Of a stretch of 64,000 nt of DNA, positions 11,585-23,340 are shown one piece after another. A program made the translations under genes and the position numbers. Position 1 is the stretch's first letter. The number at the start of each line of letters is the position of its first letter. The stretch is taken from assembly GCA_027186245.1 (NCBI GenBank), contig CP114485.1:9700001-9764000 (forward strand). The letters are read 5' to 3'. Origin of the DNA: Coriaria nepalensis (taxonomy: Eukaryota; Streptophyta; Magnoliopsida; Cucurbitales; Coriariaceae). The notes below the pieces were generated by a model that worked only from the letters and a program-made list of their open reading frames with translations, was not told the origin of the DNA and did no database searches.

Positions 11585-14500
11585 GTTCAAGGATGGTGGT
11601 ACGATACTTGTGCAACTATGCATGTTTTCTATAACAAATCATTGTTCAAGACTTTTGATGAAGTTAGAAATGGACAAGAGATTCAAATAGGAAATGAAGG
11701 TCGTTCCAAAGTGTTTGGCCAAGGAAGCATTGAAGTAGTCTTTACTTCTGGTAGAAAGATCACTCTAGCAAATGTCTTGTATGTTCCTAATATGAATAGG
11801 AACCTTATTAGTGGTGATTTGTTAGGCAAACCCGGAATTAAATCTATTTATGAATCTGGGAGGTTGATTTTGTCAAAAAATGGTTCTTTCATTGGAAAGG
11901 GTTGTTTTAGTGATGAGATGGTGAAATTATATACTATTTACAATAACTTTAATAATAAGAATGCTAGTAGTTCTACTTATATGATTGACTCAAATTCTGT
12001 TACATTATGACATAGTAGACTTGCACATATAGACATTAGTACCATTAACAAAATTATTAAATATGGCCTAATAGCATGTGACGCTAGTAAATTCAAAAAT
12101 GTGAAATATACACTAAATCAAAGATGGTTAAGAAGTTTTTTCATAGTATTGAAAGGTCATCTCAACTATTAGATTTAGTACACAGTGATTTATGTGAATT
12201 GAATGACATCTCAACAAGAGGAGGTAAAAAATACTTTATAACTTTTATAGATGATTGTTCTAAATATAATTATATTTATTTGCTTAAACATAAAGATTAA
12301 ACATTCAATGGATTTAAAAATTATAAGGCCGAAGTTGAAAATCAATAAGAAAGAAAGATTAAAATCTTAAGAAGTGATAGGGGTGTAGAATATTTCTCAA
12401 ATGAATTTTCTGCATTTTGTGAAGAACATGGTATAATACACCAATGTTCTGCCCCTTTCACGCCTTAACAAAATGGCTTAGTCGAAAGAAAAAACATAAT
12501 ATTTATTGAAATGACTAATGCTATGTTGTTGAATGCAAAATTACCTAACAATTTGTGAGGAGAAGCTTTTTTAGGTGCATGTCACATTCTTAACAGGATT
12601 CCTTTGAAGAAGAGTAAAATTTCCCCACATGAGATGTGGAAAGAAAGAAAATCGAATATGAATTATTTCAAAATGTGGGGGTGCCTTGCTTATTGCAAGA
12701 ACACAAATCCTAAAAGGACTAAATTGGGTCCTAGAGCCATAAGGTTTGCATTTGTTGGTTATGCAACAAACAACAAGGCTTATAGGCTATTAGACTTGGA
12801 GTCTAATGTAATAATTGAATATAGAGAAGTGAAGTTTTTTTGAGAACTTATTGCCTTTAAATAATAATTTTCAAAACACTACTAACAGTGAAGAATCTCA
12901 AATAAAAATACCTTCAAAGGTTGTTCAGCAACCAATTGAACCTCGTAAGAGCCAAAGAACATGAAAAGCAAAGAATTGGAATCTGATGAGATTGATTCTC
13001 TACCCATTACTTTCTACCCGGTATAAGGTAATAGAAAATAGGTCATTAGGAAAAGTTCAATAGTTCTTCAAATTGAAGATGATCCCAAAACTTATATGGA
13101 AGCTATATCTTTTAGAGATTCTGCTTTTTGGAAAGAGGCGATAAATGATGAGATAGATTCTATTATATCTAACGATACTTGGGGAATAATTGACTTACCA
13201 CCCGATTCAAAATCAATAGGGCTTAAATGGGTATTTAAGAGAAGATATCATACTGATGGAACTGTTTAAGCCTTTAAGGCTAGATTAGTAGCCAATGGTT
13301 TTAGACAAAAAAAATGTATCGATTATTTCAATACATATACAACTGTTGCTAGAATAACTTCTATTCGAATCTTGTTTGCCTTAGCTTCAATCCATAATCT
13401 TTATATTCATCAAATGAATGTTAAAACTGCATTCTTAAATGATGATCTCAATGAGGAGGTCTATATGTAACAACTGGAAGGTTTTATTCTACCAGGAAAT
13501 TAATATAAAGTGTGTAAAATAGTCAAATCATTATATGGTTTGAAACAAGCACCAAAATAATGGTATGAAAAGTTTAACATTATCACGTTTTCGAAGGGCT
13601 TTAGACATAACAATGCTGATAAATGCCTATACTCAGAAGTTTGTGATGGATATATCATGATTATTTGTCTTTATGTAGATGGCATGTTAATCTTGAGTGA
13701 TGACATGAAGGGTGTAATAGAAACGAAGAGGTTTATATCCTCCATGTTCAAGATGAAAGATCTTGGACAAGTGGATACCAATTTAGGTATCAAGGTGAAG
13801 CAAAACTGTGGGGGATATACATTAAGTCAATTTTATTATATTGAGAAAGTACTTAATAAGTTTAGTAATCTAAAGATCAATGAGGCAAACACTCCATTTG
13901 ATTCAAGTATAAAACTTGTTGAGAACAAGGGAAGAGCAGTGACTTTACTTGAATATGCAAGTATTATAGGAAGTCTCATGTATGTTGCACAGTGCACAAG
14001 AGCAGATATAGCATTCACAGTTAGTAAACTAAGTAGGTTTACTAGCAATCCGAGTATTGAGCATTGGAAGGCAATTGGTAGAGTTCTTGGTTATCTTAAG
14101 AGAACCGAGGAACTATGCCTCCACTATTCAAAGTTCCCAACTATACTCAAAGGATATACAGATGCAAGCTAGATATCAAGTGTAAGAGAAAACAAATCAA
14201 CTATAAGTTTGGTATTCACACTTAGAGGTGTTGTTGTTTCTTGGGGTTTCAAAAAACAAACACGCATCACCCACTCAACCATGGAGTTCGATTTTATTGC
14301 TTTAGCAACGATTGGGAAAGAGGTTGAGTAGCTAAGAGATCTTCTTTTAGATATTTCATTTACTTCAAAATAAGTATATGCAATATCTATATATTGTGAT
14401 TGTCAAACCACCTTATCTCGAGCATACAACGGAGTGTATAATGGGAAGTCAAGACATATTAGTCTTAGACATGATTATATGAGACAATGAATTCAAAGTG

Positions 14501-14625
14501 GAATTATCGCCATCACATATATGAGATCAAGTGAAAACTTGGCATATCCTTTTACCAAACCTTTTTCAATGGAATTGGTAAAGTCTACATCTAGAGAGAT
14601 AGGACTGAAACTCTTGAGATAAAAG
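11585..14625 (+). pseudogene. Copia pol remnant: protease, integrase, RT, RNase H
   Basis: The protease begins with WWYDTC at 11597-11611, where copia proteases have D-T/S-G, so the flap Gly is replaced by Cys. Integrase follows from about 12150 (HSDLC, DDCSKY, RSDRG.EYFS, then TP-stop-QNG, ERKN). The post-integrase region ends at the stop after 12843. RT spans about 13080-13700 ([30 protein letters not shown]). Its catalytic YVDD reads YVDG at 13672-13683, removing one metal-binding Asp. RNase H runs to about 14625 ([22 protein letters not shown], then SSENLAYPFTKP). At least ten in-frame stops interrupt it, mostly TAA where the family has Gln. Confidence 0.9.
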
Positions 14626-15183
14626 ATTCACCAATGATTACAATCCAATTTAACACTAGGAAATGACTAGTATTAAGTTCAGAGAGTAAAAACAAGTCAT
14701 TGATAAATGGATAGTATTTCAGCACTAAACCGATGGAGCCCTATCTGAGATGTATAGTGCTGGCTGTTATGGTCGAAGATTGAGTTTGTCAAACTCTTAA
14801 TGAAGTTTAGTCTACGAGTGACGAGTATCTTAAATATAATAAAAATACTGAAAGAATTTCACCTATACGAACTTAGAGGTGGTACCGCCTGTCATAAAAA
14901 TTGGAATTTTTCTTAAGAAAGTTCATGAACAGGATGAGTATAAGGCCATAATAGTATTAAGCGAGATATATTTGGAATATATGAACTATGAGTGACTATG
15001 TCTGTTGTATCACCGGTTTTGTCACATAGGAATAAATGGTTCAAAGGTTTAAGCTACTTGGAATTTCTACAGAATTTTGTGACACTTGTACTAAGGTAAG
15101 ATTCAAATCTAAAGATATTTTATTTTATGTATATGCACCGTCTGACATGTTAATTTTTATTTACACTTTAACCAATTGGAGAT

Positions 15184-15881
15184 TGTTAGACTTTTCAAAA
15201 CAATGGTTAAATGTGTAAATGAGTTAAAGACCCAAACCCAAAAAATACTTCATAAATGCAATTAAATGCATCTCAAATTGGAAAGGGAGAGTTCTCAAAA
15301 TATTTATAAGTGATTACAAATAATGAATATTTGTAATAATAAATAAAGGTTGGGTCTGACTAAGACTCGCACTCGCACGCACGCGCGCGTGGCGTGGGCA
15401 TGAGGCGTTTTTAGTGCTTATTATATGCACTTAGTACTTTGCACGTTTACGACACAATTTAATTTTACCGTTTTAATCAAATGGTTGACATTTAAAATGG
15501 TTAGTTACCGTTAGAGTTTAAATTCTGGAAATTCAAATGTATTACTATTAAAACAGTTTAATTGTTTTTCCAAAGAGTGTGATTGTTCGTGAAACAATAC
15601 ATTATTTCACGAACATATGTCAATCTCGTCTATAAATATGAGCAATCTGGAGAGAAGCAATATACATTTTTCTTCGACCCGTTTTTCTCACTATCAGAAA
15701 TTATACGCATACCTATATTCTAGAACAAAATTTTCTGTTACTTTTGAAATTTTGTAAATGTTTGTCATATCCCGAAAACTATTTCACAATAACATATAAG
15801 CAATCTAGGAGGGTGTAACTATCTTTTTTGGAAAATTTATCCATTACGTGTTTCAAGCCTCGATTATAAAAATTACCAATA
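15184..15881 (+). repeat. 3' LTR of the copia element
   Basis: It is 698 bp and preceded by a worn polypurine tract (TTGGAGAT). TATA-like CTATAAATATGAGC lies near 15630. It contains a CG-alternating block at 15368-15398 that is not in the 5' LTR. Confidence 0.88.
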
Positions 15882-15886
15882 ACGAA

Positions 15887-16075
15887 TAATTTTAATTCAT
15901 TATCTATAATCTTAATCTAATCGTACTAATATAAGATTATAGCTACATAAATAAATTTAAAAATTTTCAAAATTTATATATATTATTCAATAATAGCATG
16001 TTCAAATAATTATATTAAAAAATATTACTTTCATTAATTTCATAAAATTATATTTATTACATATCACCTAATACA
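15887..16075 (-). repeat. Old copia-type LTR, right part (split copy)
   Basis: This continues the LTR interrupted at 9926. It matches 52025-52190 of the intact copy (AAGATTATAG, CACATAAAT/ CTACATAAAT, ATTAATTTCAT). Its outer end is worn, and CACCTAATAC stands where the intact copy has CACCATGCCCAACA. Confidence 0.7.
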
Positions 16076-16083
16076 AAGGAATC

Positions 16084-16290
16084 TCATATTGAGATTCCAT
16101 TAGATTCAGCTTCAAGATACTTACAAATCCTCTCCATCACCTCTCTACCCTTGACACTATTCTGCAGAGTCTTATCCACACACCCTTGCTCCACCTTCTC
16201 CTTCATAGAAGCCAAAGCGGACGACAACGGCTTTATATGAATCCTAGTCTCCTGCTTACAAACAGTCCACCCTTCATAGAATATGTGCAA
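16084..16290 (-). pseudogene. PRELI/MSF1-domain C-terminal fragment
   Basis: Read from about 16275 down to the stop at 16084, the minus strand gives GWTVCKQETRIHIKPL, ALASMKEKVEQ and KGREVMERICKYLEAESNG, the last about 65 residues of a PRELI/MSF1-like protein. Unlike the copy at 8386, the AEKVEQ region is kept in frame here. Homology stops abruptly upstream of GWTVC, where the plant gene may have an intron (an AAG precedes GGTGG), so this may be a genomic last exon rather than a retrocopy. It abuts the worn LTR end at about 16075. Confidence 0.75.
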
Positions 16291-16311
16291 ACTCAAATTT
16301 TTCCTTTCCAT

Positions 16312-16997
16312 TCATCATAACTATTATTTACGTTACGAATAGCCCTTATTGCACAAAATATATGCTAAATGCAGTAGCGGAATAAAAGGGCGCTTATATA
16401 AATACACAATATTTTGAACCTAATATATCTTACATTGTCTATTCAAATATACAGTGGAACATCTAAATGAACATCAATATATAGCACCTAAAGCAGTCCA
16501 CTAGATGGGAAATTTACCCAAAAGCAGCTAGGCAATCAGCAAGCAGAATTCTGAAGTGCTTTACCTTCTCTAATCTAAAAATTCTTACAATAAAAATGAG
16601 GGGTGAATACAATACTCAGTGAGCGATAATCACGACCTGTTTTGAGTTTAAAACAGGTAAGAGAAAATTCATCAAATCCTTCTAAAAACTATATTTCAAA
16701 TCTATTTTGCATAAAACAACATCTCGAAACATCCACTTTCATACAAATAACATCTTAAATCATGCGTTATATTTCAAACAACATTGAAACATCATTAAGT
16801 CAAATTGTATTTTCAACTCTTACAACGAGTTTTATGCACTTGCATAAGCTATGTGGATTCACATATTTTCATTAAAAACAGTAAATATATCATTTACAAT
16901 TCAATTCTTAGACATACACTTGTTTCACAAACAAAAACATCATCAAAACCAAGATGCAGTGGCTCATTATCAATTCATGAAATCAACATGAGAGTAT
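16312..16997. other. Gene-free, probable old LTR sequence
   Basis: No ORF with a domain. Phrases such as GGGGTGAATACAATACTCAGTGAGCG near 16600 resemble plant gypsy-type LTRs, but I could not place ends. Confidence 0.3.
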
Positions 16998-17157
16998 GAT
17001 TCAAGAGGTAGCCTCAATGGCACTTTGCTCCCACTTAGGATTCAAGAGGTGGCCCCCGTGTCACTTTGCAACCATTTATGATTCAAGAGGTAGCTCCCAT
17101 GATACTTTGTTCCTATACATATAAAATTAGGAAATGTAGGATTCAAGAAATGGCCCC
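16998..17157. repeat. About 41-bp minisatellite, left part
   Basis: Units start GATTCAAGAGGT at 16998, 17039, 17080 and 17140 (spacings 41, 41 and 60). The common core is GATTCAAGAGGTGGCCCCCG followed by CACTTTG. The fourth unit is cut at 17157 by a solo LTR. Confidence 0.85.
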
Positions 17158-18657
17158 TATAAGCCCCCAGATATTTCTAAATTAGGTATAATAATGGAAA
17201 AAGAAATTTAAAGTTGGTTATTTAATAATTTTTAATTCCCACAAATACTTAATTTTTAATAATATAAATAATGGAGAATCTTTTAATAATTTTTAAGATT
17301 TAAAGAGACTCAAATTTAATTAATAAATAAATTTATAAAAGATTAATATATAGAAATCATGCCACGTTATTACCTATTTGTCAACTTAATAAGATTAATC
17401 ATCATATAATTTGGTTAGTCATCACTACTAAACCATTAATTTTCTTATAAACTGCCGCTCCACACTAACGTACGTCAATAAAGGAAAGGAAAGGAAAATG
17501 AATGCCATGCATGATGACACTTAACATCGTGACAACGTAAGTTTCATTAGGTGTAAGTGTTTAGTTAAATTAAAGTAATAAGTGGCATGTTGAGGTGTCA
17601 ATTAACTAAAGGCCTCTCTTGGTATAAAAAGGCCTATTCGGCCATGAAGAATTTTAATTAAAAAATAAAAGAAATCGAGAAGTGAAGAAAGATAACAAAA
17701 AGGAAAGAAAGAGGGAGAGGGAAAGGAAAAGAGAAAGAAAAATAGAGAGAGGGAAAAAGAAAAAGGAGATTAGGATGTTGTTTGGATGTTGTTTGTTTGT
17801 TGTGTTGCTAAGGTTAATTGAATGATTATTATAATAATTTCAGGATAGTGTAATTCTTAATATAGCATGATGGTTTAAGGATAATGTAAGCTTTAAACAT
17901 ACTATGATTAAATATATATATTCATATTTCCAAAGGTTAATGTTATGCTAAAATGAATAAGAATAATAAGCATATATATGCATAACATTAAAGTGAGGTG
18001 ATGTCGGGTCAAAATAAAGATCATTTGTCGATCATGAAGGACCCCAAATAATATTAAAGAAAAGGTCATAAGTGGATCGTCACAACCATTATAATCGTAC
18101 CGCTGATTAGATATCAGTTGACATGCTGATGGCGGCATCCTCAAGGCCCAAACATGTAGAAGGATATGGAATCATGCATGCTAGATATAAGACATAAATA
18201 TATTAATTTAAGATAGTCATTAAAAGATTGAAACATGTGAGTAGAACCCTGTACTTATTGAGCTTCCAGCTCATAGATGTTACCTTATGTTGTAGGGAAT
18301 TACAAAGGTAAAACAATACACAAAGGATTGGGCGAACAAAGAAGATCAGCCCCGTGAGATTGTATGTATGGGTCACGATCTGTGGAAAGTTAAAGAACTT
18401 GAAAATCCAAAACCTCTTAGAAAAACTTATATATATGTTTATATTTTGGGAAAAGAATGAAGTTTGTTTAAAAATTTTATGAGATTAATTCCCTATGATA
18501 AAGACTTCCTCAATATTTTCAAATTATTACGTTATTTCCTTAAAAATATTTTTGAAAGTAAAGTAAATTTTAAGAAAAGGTAACGGCCCCTACCAGTTGT
18601 GCGTGTTTCCCTCTAAAGTATTCAATAGAGTAAGCAACTGATAGGGCGGACATTACA
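17158..18657 (+). mobile_element. Solo LTR, 1500 bp, probable Ty3/gypsy type
   Basis: The inserted segment starts TATAAGCCCCC (a worn TGTAAG) and ends GGCGGACATTACA. Exact GCCCC copies sit on both sides (17153-17157 and 18658-18662), a perfect 5-bp target duplication. The minisatellite unit resumes directly after it. A TATA box GGTATAAAAAGGCC near 17619 sets the + orientation. No internal gag-pol follows, so this is a recombined solo LTR. Confidence 0.8.
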
Positions 18658-18720
18658 GCCCCCGTGACACTTTGTTCCCATTAAGACTTTTCCAAGAAGT
18701 GTAATATGTGTGGATAGCCC
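18658..18720. repeat. Minisatellite, right part after the solo LTR
   Basis: GCCCCCGTGACACTTTGTTCCC completes the unit cut at 17157. Confidence 0.75.
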
Positions 18721-19360
18721 AGTAAACCCAATACTAGAATGAGGTCCTATCACTAAGTTATGCATTTCAAAATCCAACAATACCTAATTTACCCAACATA
18801 GTGCATATTCTCATGAAATCCATACATTCAATTCCTTATTCAAAACCATACATTCATAAGACAACATATATTGAACATAGAGTCATTAAATTCTCATTCA
18901 AATCCATTAACCTACAAAATCATCATATATGGCAAAAGCCATGAAATAGCATATGGGTTTTGTTCTCAAAATGATGAAACTTGAATTATATATAATTTTT
19001 TAAGAATTTATTCTCAAAGATTAAAGTATTTTATGATATTAACTTAGGTAAATCTAAATATTTAAAAATTTTAATCTTAACATGTAGATGTACATATTCT
19101 TCATCCCATTTAGAATTTTTTTTAAGAATTTTGATTTGTAATCATATACTTAACCTATAATCTATTCTTAGGGGAATGAATTTTTTTCATTCGGCCAAAA
19201 AAAAAAGTTGAGTTTGGCATGAACCGATGAAAGGATATTACCTCTTCGTAGAAAATTGAAAGTCGAACAAATCTCACTGGCACTTTGAGCAGACCAATCT
19301 ATAGGTATATATGGCTGTTTTATATATATCCTCATATTTATATAATTAATCACTAGCATG
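18721..19360. other. AT-rich gene-free stretch
   Basis: No coding or structural signal recognised. The first part probably belongs to the same repeat as 16312-16997. Confidence 0.35.
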
Positions 19361-19382
19361 CTTAAGTATACAAATATCTTTA

Positions 19383-19411
19383 TCTATATATATATATATA
19401 TAGAGAGAGAG
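19383..19411. repeat. (TA)n-(GA)n microsatellite
   Basis: A run of TA dinucleotides passes directly into GAGAGAGAG. Another simple repeat, (AATT)n, lies at about 19843-19870. Confidence 0.85.
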
Positions 19412-22400
19412 GAGGCAAATTCAATCGGGACAAGATCTATTAAAAGGGAACAGTCATATTACAGCCTCACATAGCGCAAAACAGGCTTCCATGTTAATCA
19501 AAACTTATTCCCTAAATTGATTTCATTAATGTTTTTGGTCTAATTCACTATTACTGTTCTTTTTTTCTGGTGCTTTCTGTTTCCTAACAAAACAACCCTA
19601 CTCCTACCTACAAGGCTACACCCCCAAACCCTAACCCTAACCACAATTCAAAGAAACAGTAGTTAGTGGGGATTTGTACAAATTATTAATTAATGTGAAA
19701 ACAAAAGGGTTCCCAAAAATTCATTTGCCTTTTATTTATTTTTATTTATTTTTTAATTATGTTGCTTCGTTTCTAGGCGACATGAGCACTTTCCCAGCGT
19801 TTCCTCCCACCACCACCCCCTCTTGGAAACTCTCAATCTTTTAATTAATTAATTAATTAATTAATTAATCTAATGAATTAATTTCTCTCTGGTTATCGTG
19901 TGCCTCTCTTCCAGAAAACACCCATTTTCTCTCTACCTATTTACCGGATTTGCCACTCAAAACCCTAACAACGATGGGGTTGTAAATTATTTTTAAAGAG
20001 AATTGATGATCCCCACTTCTGAATTCAAGCTTAGAAGCTGCGTATGTATCAACAAGAACGATGCAGATCAGACTTATGGCTAATTAATTTTTATGCTTAA
20101 GGATAATCTAGTAATTAAGAGAGGGGTCAGAAGCCCAAATTAACCCTAGATTTTATGTGAAACTGAAAATTTGAAAAGGGTTAGTGATCCAAAAGAACTT
20201 CTGGGTATGAAAACAATGGCTTTTTTTCCCCCTTCTTTAGTCTGAGGAAGTTAGTGTTTATGCCATTCTCGAGTCAATTATCAAGAAAATTCTCATTTCT
20301 GTTTTCTCTTTAAATTACAGAAAGTAATAATATATCATCCCTCTCTAATTTCAATTACTTGATTAACATATGTATCATGAAGCAATAGGTTTTATAATAA
20401 ACATTTGACCTGCTGAAACTCTTATTTAATCATTATCACTAGGTTTTATTTTTATTTTTCTATCGAATGTCAAATTCAGATACACTTTTTGTTGTATTTC
20501 CTAAAGGTTTTAAGCCCGTTCGGAAGTATTTTGATAACTCTTCAATCGAGTGCTCTTGTGTTCAAAGAAGAGTGGGACTAAGTGATCTAATATTTACGAT
20601 CAAATCATAAATTAGAAATTATGATTTCAATAATATGAATCTTACATACTGATTTAAACTGAAAGTATGACATTATATGACATAAAGTTGTCAATTTATA
20701 TCAAAAAGTATATAGAAAGCACCCCTTATTCAACTGTATGACAGGGAGATACAATACTACTTCTGAAATCGTATAATGCTGCTCAATCAGAAGGTTGCAA
20801 CGAAATGTGAATTGTAAGCTTTCAGGGGTATATTTGGAATAAATATGAATATTAAATAGAAAAAAAAAAAAAAAGGATATGGCATGGGACAATGGGGTCA
20901 AGCTTTGGTCAAAGTAGGTGTTTGTTTTTTTGTGCCGAAGCATGCAAACAGGATATCTAAAATGCCAAAATGGGCCACTCCATGGTTTTCTTTTAAAAGA
21001 TTGACTGACACGTATCAGTCACATTCCTCCGAATTTGGACCAGAACCTGAAACGCCGTGTCTGTTAAATGGGTTCACCGCTACTGGCCGGTGACGAATCC
21101 TCACCCAAACAACACAACCCTATCTCCCTCTCTCTCTCATCTTTTCAAGAAATTTAATTAGGAGAGAGAGGGAATTTAATTTATCATATTGTTCTCCTGC
21201 AACATGCTGACCGACCCTTATTTTCTCTATCTTTATTTTCTTCGTAAATTAATTTAATCTTCTTTTTTTCCCCTTTTCTGAAGAATGCATGAACGTGGGT
21301 TGAACTTCAACTTCTTCTTAAATGGTTTTTTTATAAAATTCTTTATTTAAATTTCGATTTGTATATTATAGTACTCTTTTTATAGAAAAAGTGGGAATCG
21401 AAGAAAGACGTGCATGGGAGTTCAGTACTTCAGTCAACGCAATCTTATCTAGGAGAACATGAAAGAATTTGGCAGGTGATTTACACCCACTTTTTTTGAC
21501 CTTTTTCTAGTATATTTCCTGGTTGATTTTTTTGTTACATGTTTTAATTTAGTCAATATATTCTTTTCGGCTTCGATTCTTCAATCTTGAAGTACGTATA
21601 AAGTTCAGTCTGTCAGTGAAATTGAATTTGGTTTTCAAGAACTTTTATCTACTTATCATACATACTGCTCTTCTTCCTCATTCATATTCTCTCTATCTCT
21701 CTCTCTCATCTCATCTCATCTCATCTCTCAGAACATGGCTCATATGTATATCATTAATTGGTGTAAACTTCACGTTTTTCTCATAGGGGCCAACGCAAAG
21801 TTAAAAAATTACAAAAAAGCAATAGTATCTTGATTCTGTTATATATATATATGAACGTATTCATGCAGATGTTAGAAAATCTGTCTGTTGAATTGATTGA
21901 CTAGCATGTCTGGTTTTTAATATATATTATAGATACATTCATATACAAGAAACTAATGCCAAAATTTTTTTTAGTTCTTACATAGAAATGTCAGACCATT
22001 TTTGCAAGAACTTGGAGAAACAATGTTTGTGTACGTATATTATTTTTCTGAAAGGTCGCTGAATTTGATGGTTTAAACTCGTAAAAACACTTAAACCCAT
22101 TGGCCAAAATTTGCTTCAAGTATACATATATATACATGTATATATAGATAGGCTTGCATGAGACAAGGCACAATATATGATACATTATTAACCTTGTTAG
22201 TTGTTAGTGCGTATAGGACATGAAATTGATTTTTGGCAATTTTTTTAACTTCCAACATGTTTCGGGGCCCTTTTTTGACGGGTGCGAAAACCAATTAAGT
22301 GGTCAACACACGAGGACCCAAACTATATAATATAATTCCTTCCATTATACTATATTATATTTAGTTTATAATTATATTATTTTTTATAAATTTAGCTTTC

Positions 22401-23340
22401 ATTTTCCCTCCAATTTTATAATATTCTTCATTAGGGTTTTGGTGTTACAATGAACAACAAATTGAAGGAGTAATCCTTACTCTTTTCATTATATTTTCTG
22501 TACTTTCAATATTTAATATGTCGGATTCAAATATAATAAGATTCTAAATTGTTATTTGTTGGTTTGTCCGTACAAGTGAATCTATAACACATGCAGGACT
22601 CGGGGATCCACAAATGAGGGTTCCTTTTAATAATAATGTTAATTAGTGTGCCCTTCATTTTGAAGATCTTCTCTGGTTTATGGTTATGAAATTATATTGA
22701 TCATCTTACATGGTATTATATAATTATAGCGTATATACGATTTCGTTCATTAATTTGATCAGGTTAAAAGTGGGATTTTTTTTTCTCCATCTTTTTTATC
22801 TTCTACTTAATTAAACTATGTACTTATAGTATATATTGTCTTAAAATACTTATCCGGTTTTATATTTTATCGTCTAAATAATTTTTATAATATGTGCGAA
22901 TGATTAGATTATATTATCGAAGAAATAAATTTACTCTGAGATATTTAATTTTTACCATCGATTCAATACCTTGGTGGGCGGTAACTTTACTTAAGAGTGT
23001 TGATTTAGAGAGCGAGAGATGATTTGTAGAGTGTGGGAATGCTGGGCTTTGGGGAGTCATAATTTCATGGATCGAGGACGAGAGTTCCAATATACCAAGT
23101 TGAGGTAGAGAGAGGGAGAGAGTGTGTGGTCAAATGGATTTTTCCAGTTGGACTTGTAGCTCTGTCTTAGTACAAAGACAGAAGGAGTATCACTCATGTT
23201 TATAATTAATTAATTAATATATGGCCAAAAAGAAAACTTCCGTTTAGTAAGACACTCGTGCCCTTTATACTTTATAGATATACTAGGAAATAAAAAATAA
23301 AATAAAATAAAAGATCAATGGAGAAAGTTTGTTTATCTTG
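19412..23340 (+). promoter_or_regulatory. Upstream region of the PLT gene with telobox and GA/CT motifs
   Basis: About 4 kb without a convincing gene. Telobox motifs AAACCCTA occur at 19626-19642 (as a tandem AAACCCTAACCCTAACC) and at 19960. GA/CT tracts lie near 21124-21150, 21690-21728 (with TCTCA repeats) and 23104-23121. A near-perfect palindrome with an ACGT core is at 21002-21021. In Arabidopsis, teloboxes plus GAGA-type motifs mark Polycomb response elements; assignment here is by inference only. The 69-aa ORF at 20884-21093 has no recognisable domain. Confidence 0.4.
21002..21021. promoter_or_regulatory. 20-bp palindrome with ACGT core
   Basis: TGACTGA-CACGTA-TCAGTCA has perfect 7-bp arms. 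ACGT is the core of bZIP/bHLH sites and TGAC is the core of W-boxes. It lies about 2.7 kb upstream of the PLT start codon. Confidence 0.45.

Larger units (their letters stand above)
9927..15881 (+). mobile_element. Nearly full-length Ty1/copia element, non-autonomous through decay
   Basis: The element is 5955 bp. It has a 5' LTR (9927-10649), an internal region in copia order (gag, protease, integrase, RT, RNase H) and a 3' LTR (15184-15881). Both LTRs begin TGTT(G/A)G(G/A)CTTTTC. The 5' LTR ends in AACA; the 3' LTR ends in AATA, a mutated CA. The flanks GCGAA (9922-9926) and ACGAA (15882-15886) are a 5-bp target duplication with one change. The host sequence resumes in register on both sides with an older LTR, so the insertion point is firm. 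Many stops and a damaged protease and RT site make it inactive. Confidence 0.9.

Noticed and set aside
16998..17157. CRISPR-like spaced repeats
   Set aside because: The array is a plant minisatellite with continuous units and no unique spacers.
19626..19642. Telomere-like CCCTAAA repeat
   Set aside because: Under three units; better explained as telobox motifs than as telomeric DNA.
20884..21093. 69-aa ORF upstream of PLT
   Set aside because: Short, no domain, no clear promoter; kept only as a composition anomaly.
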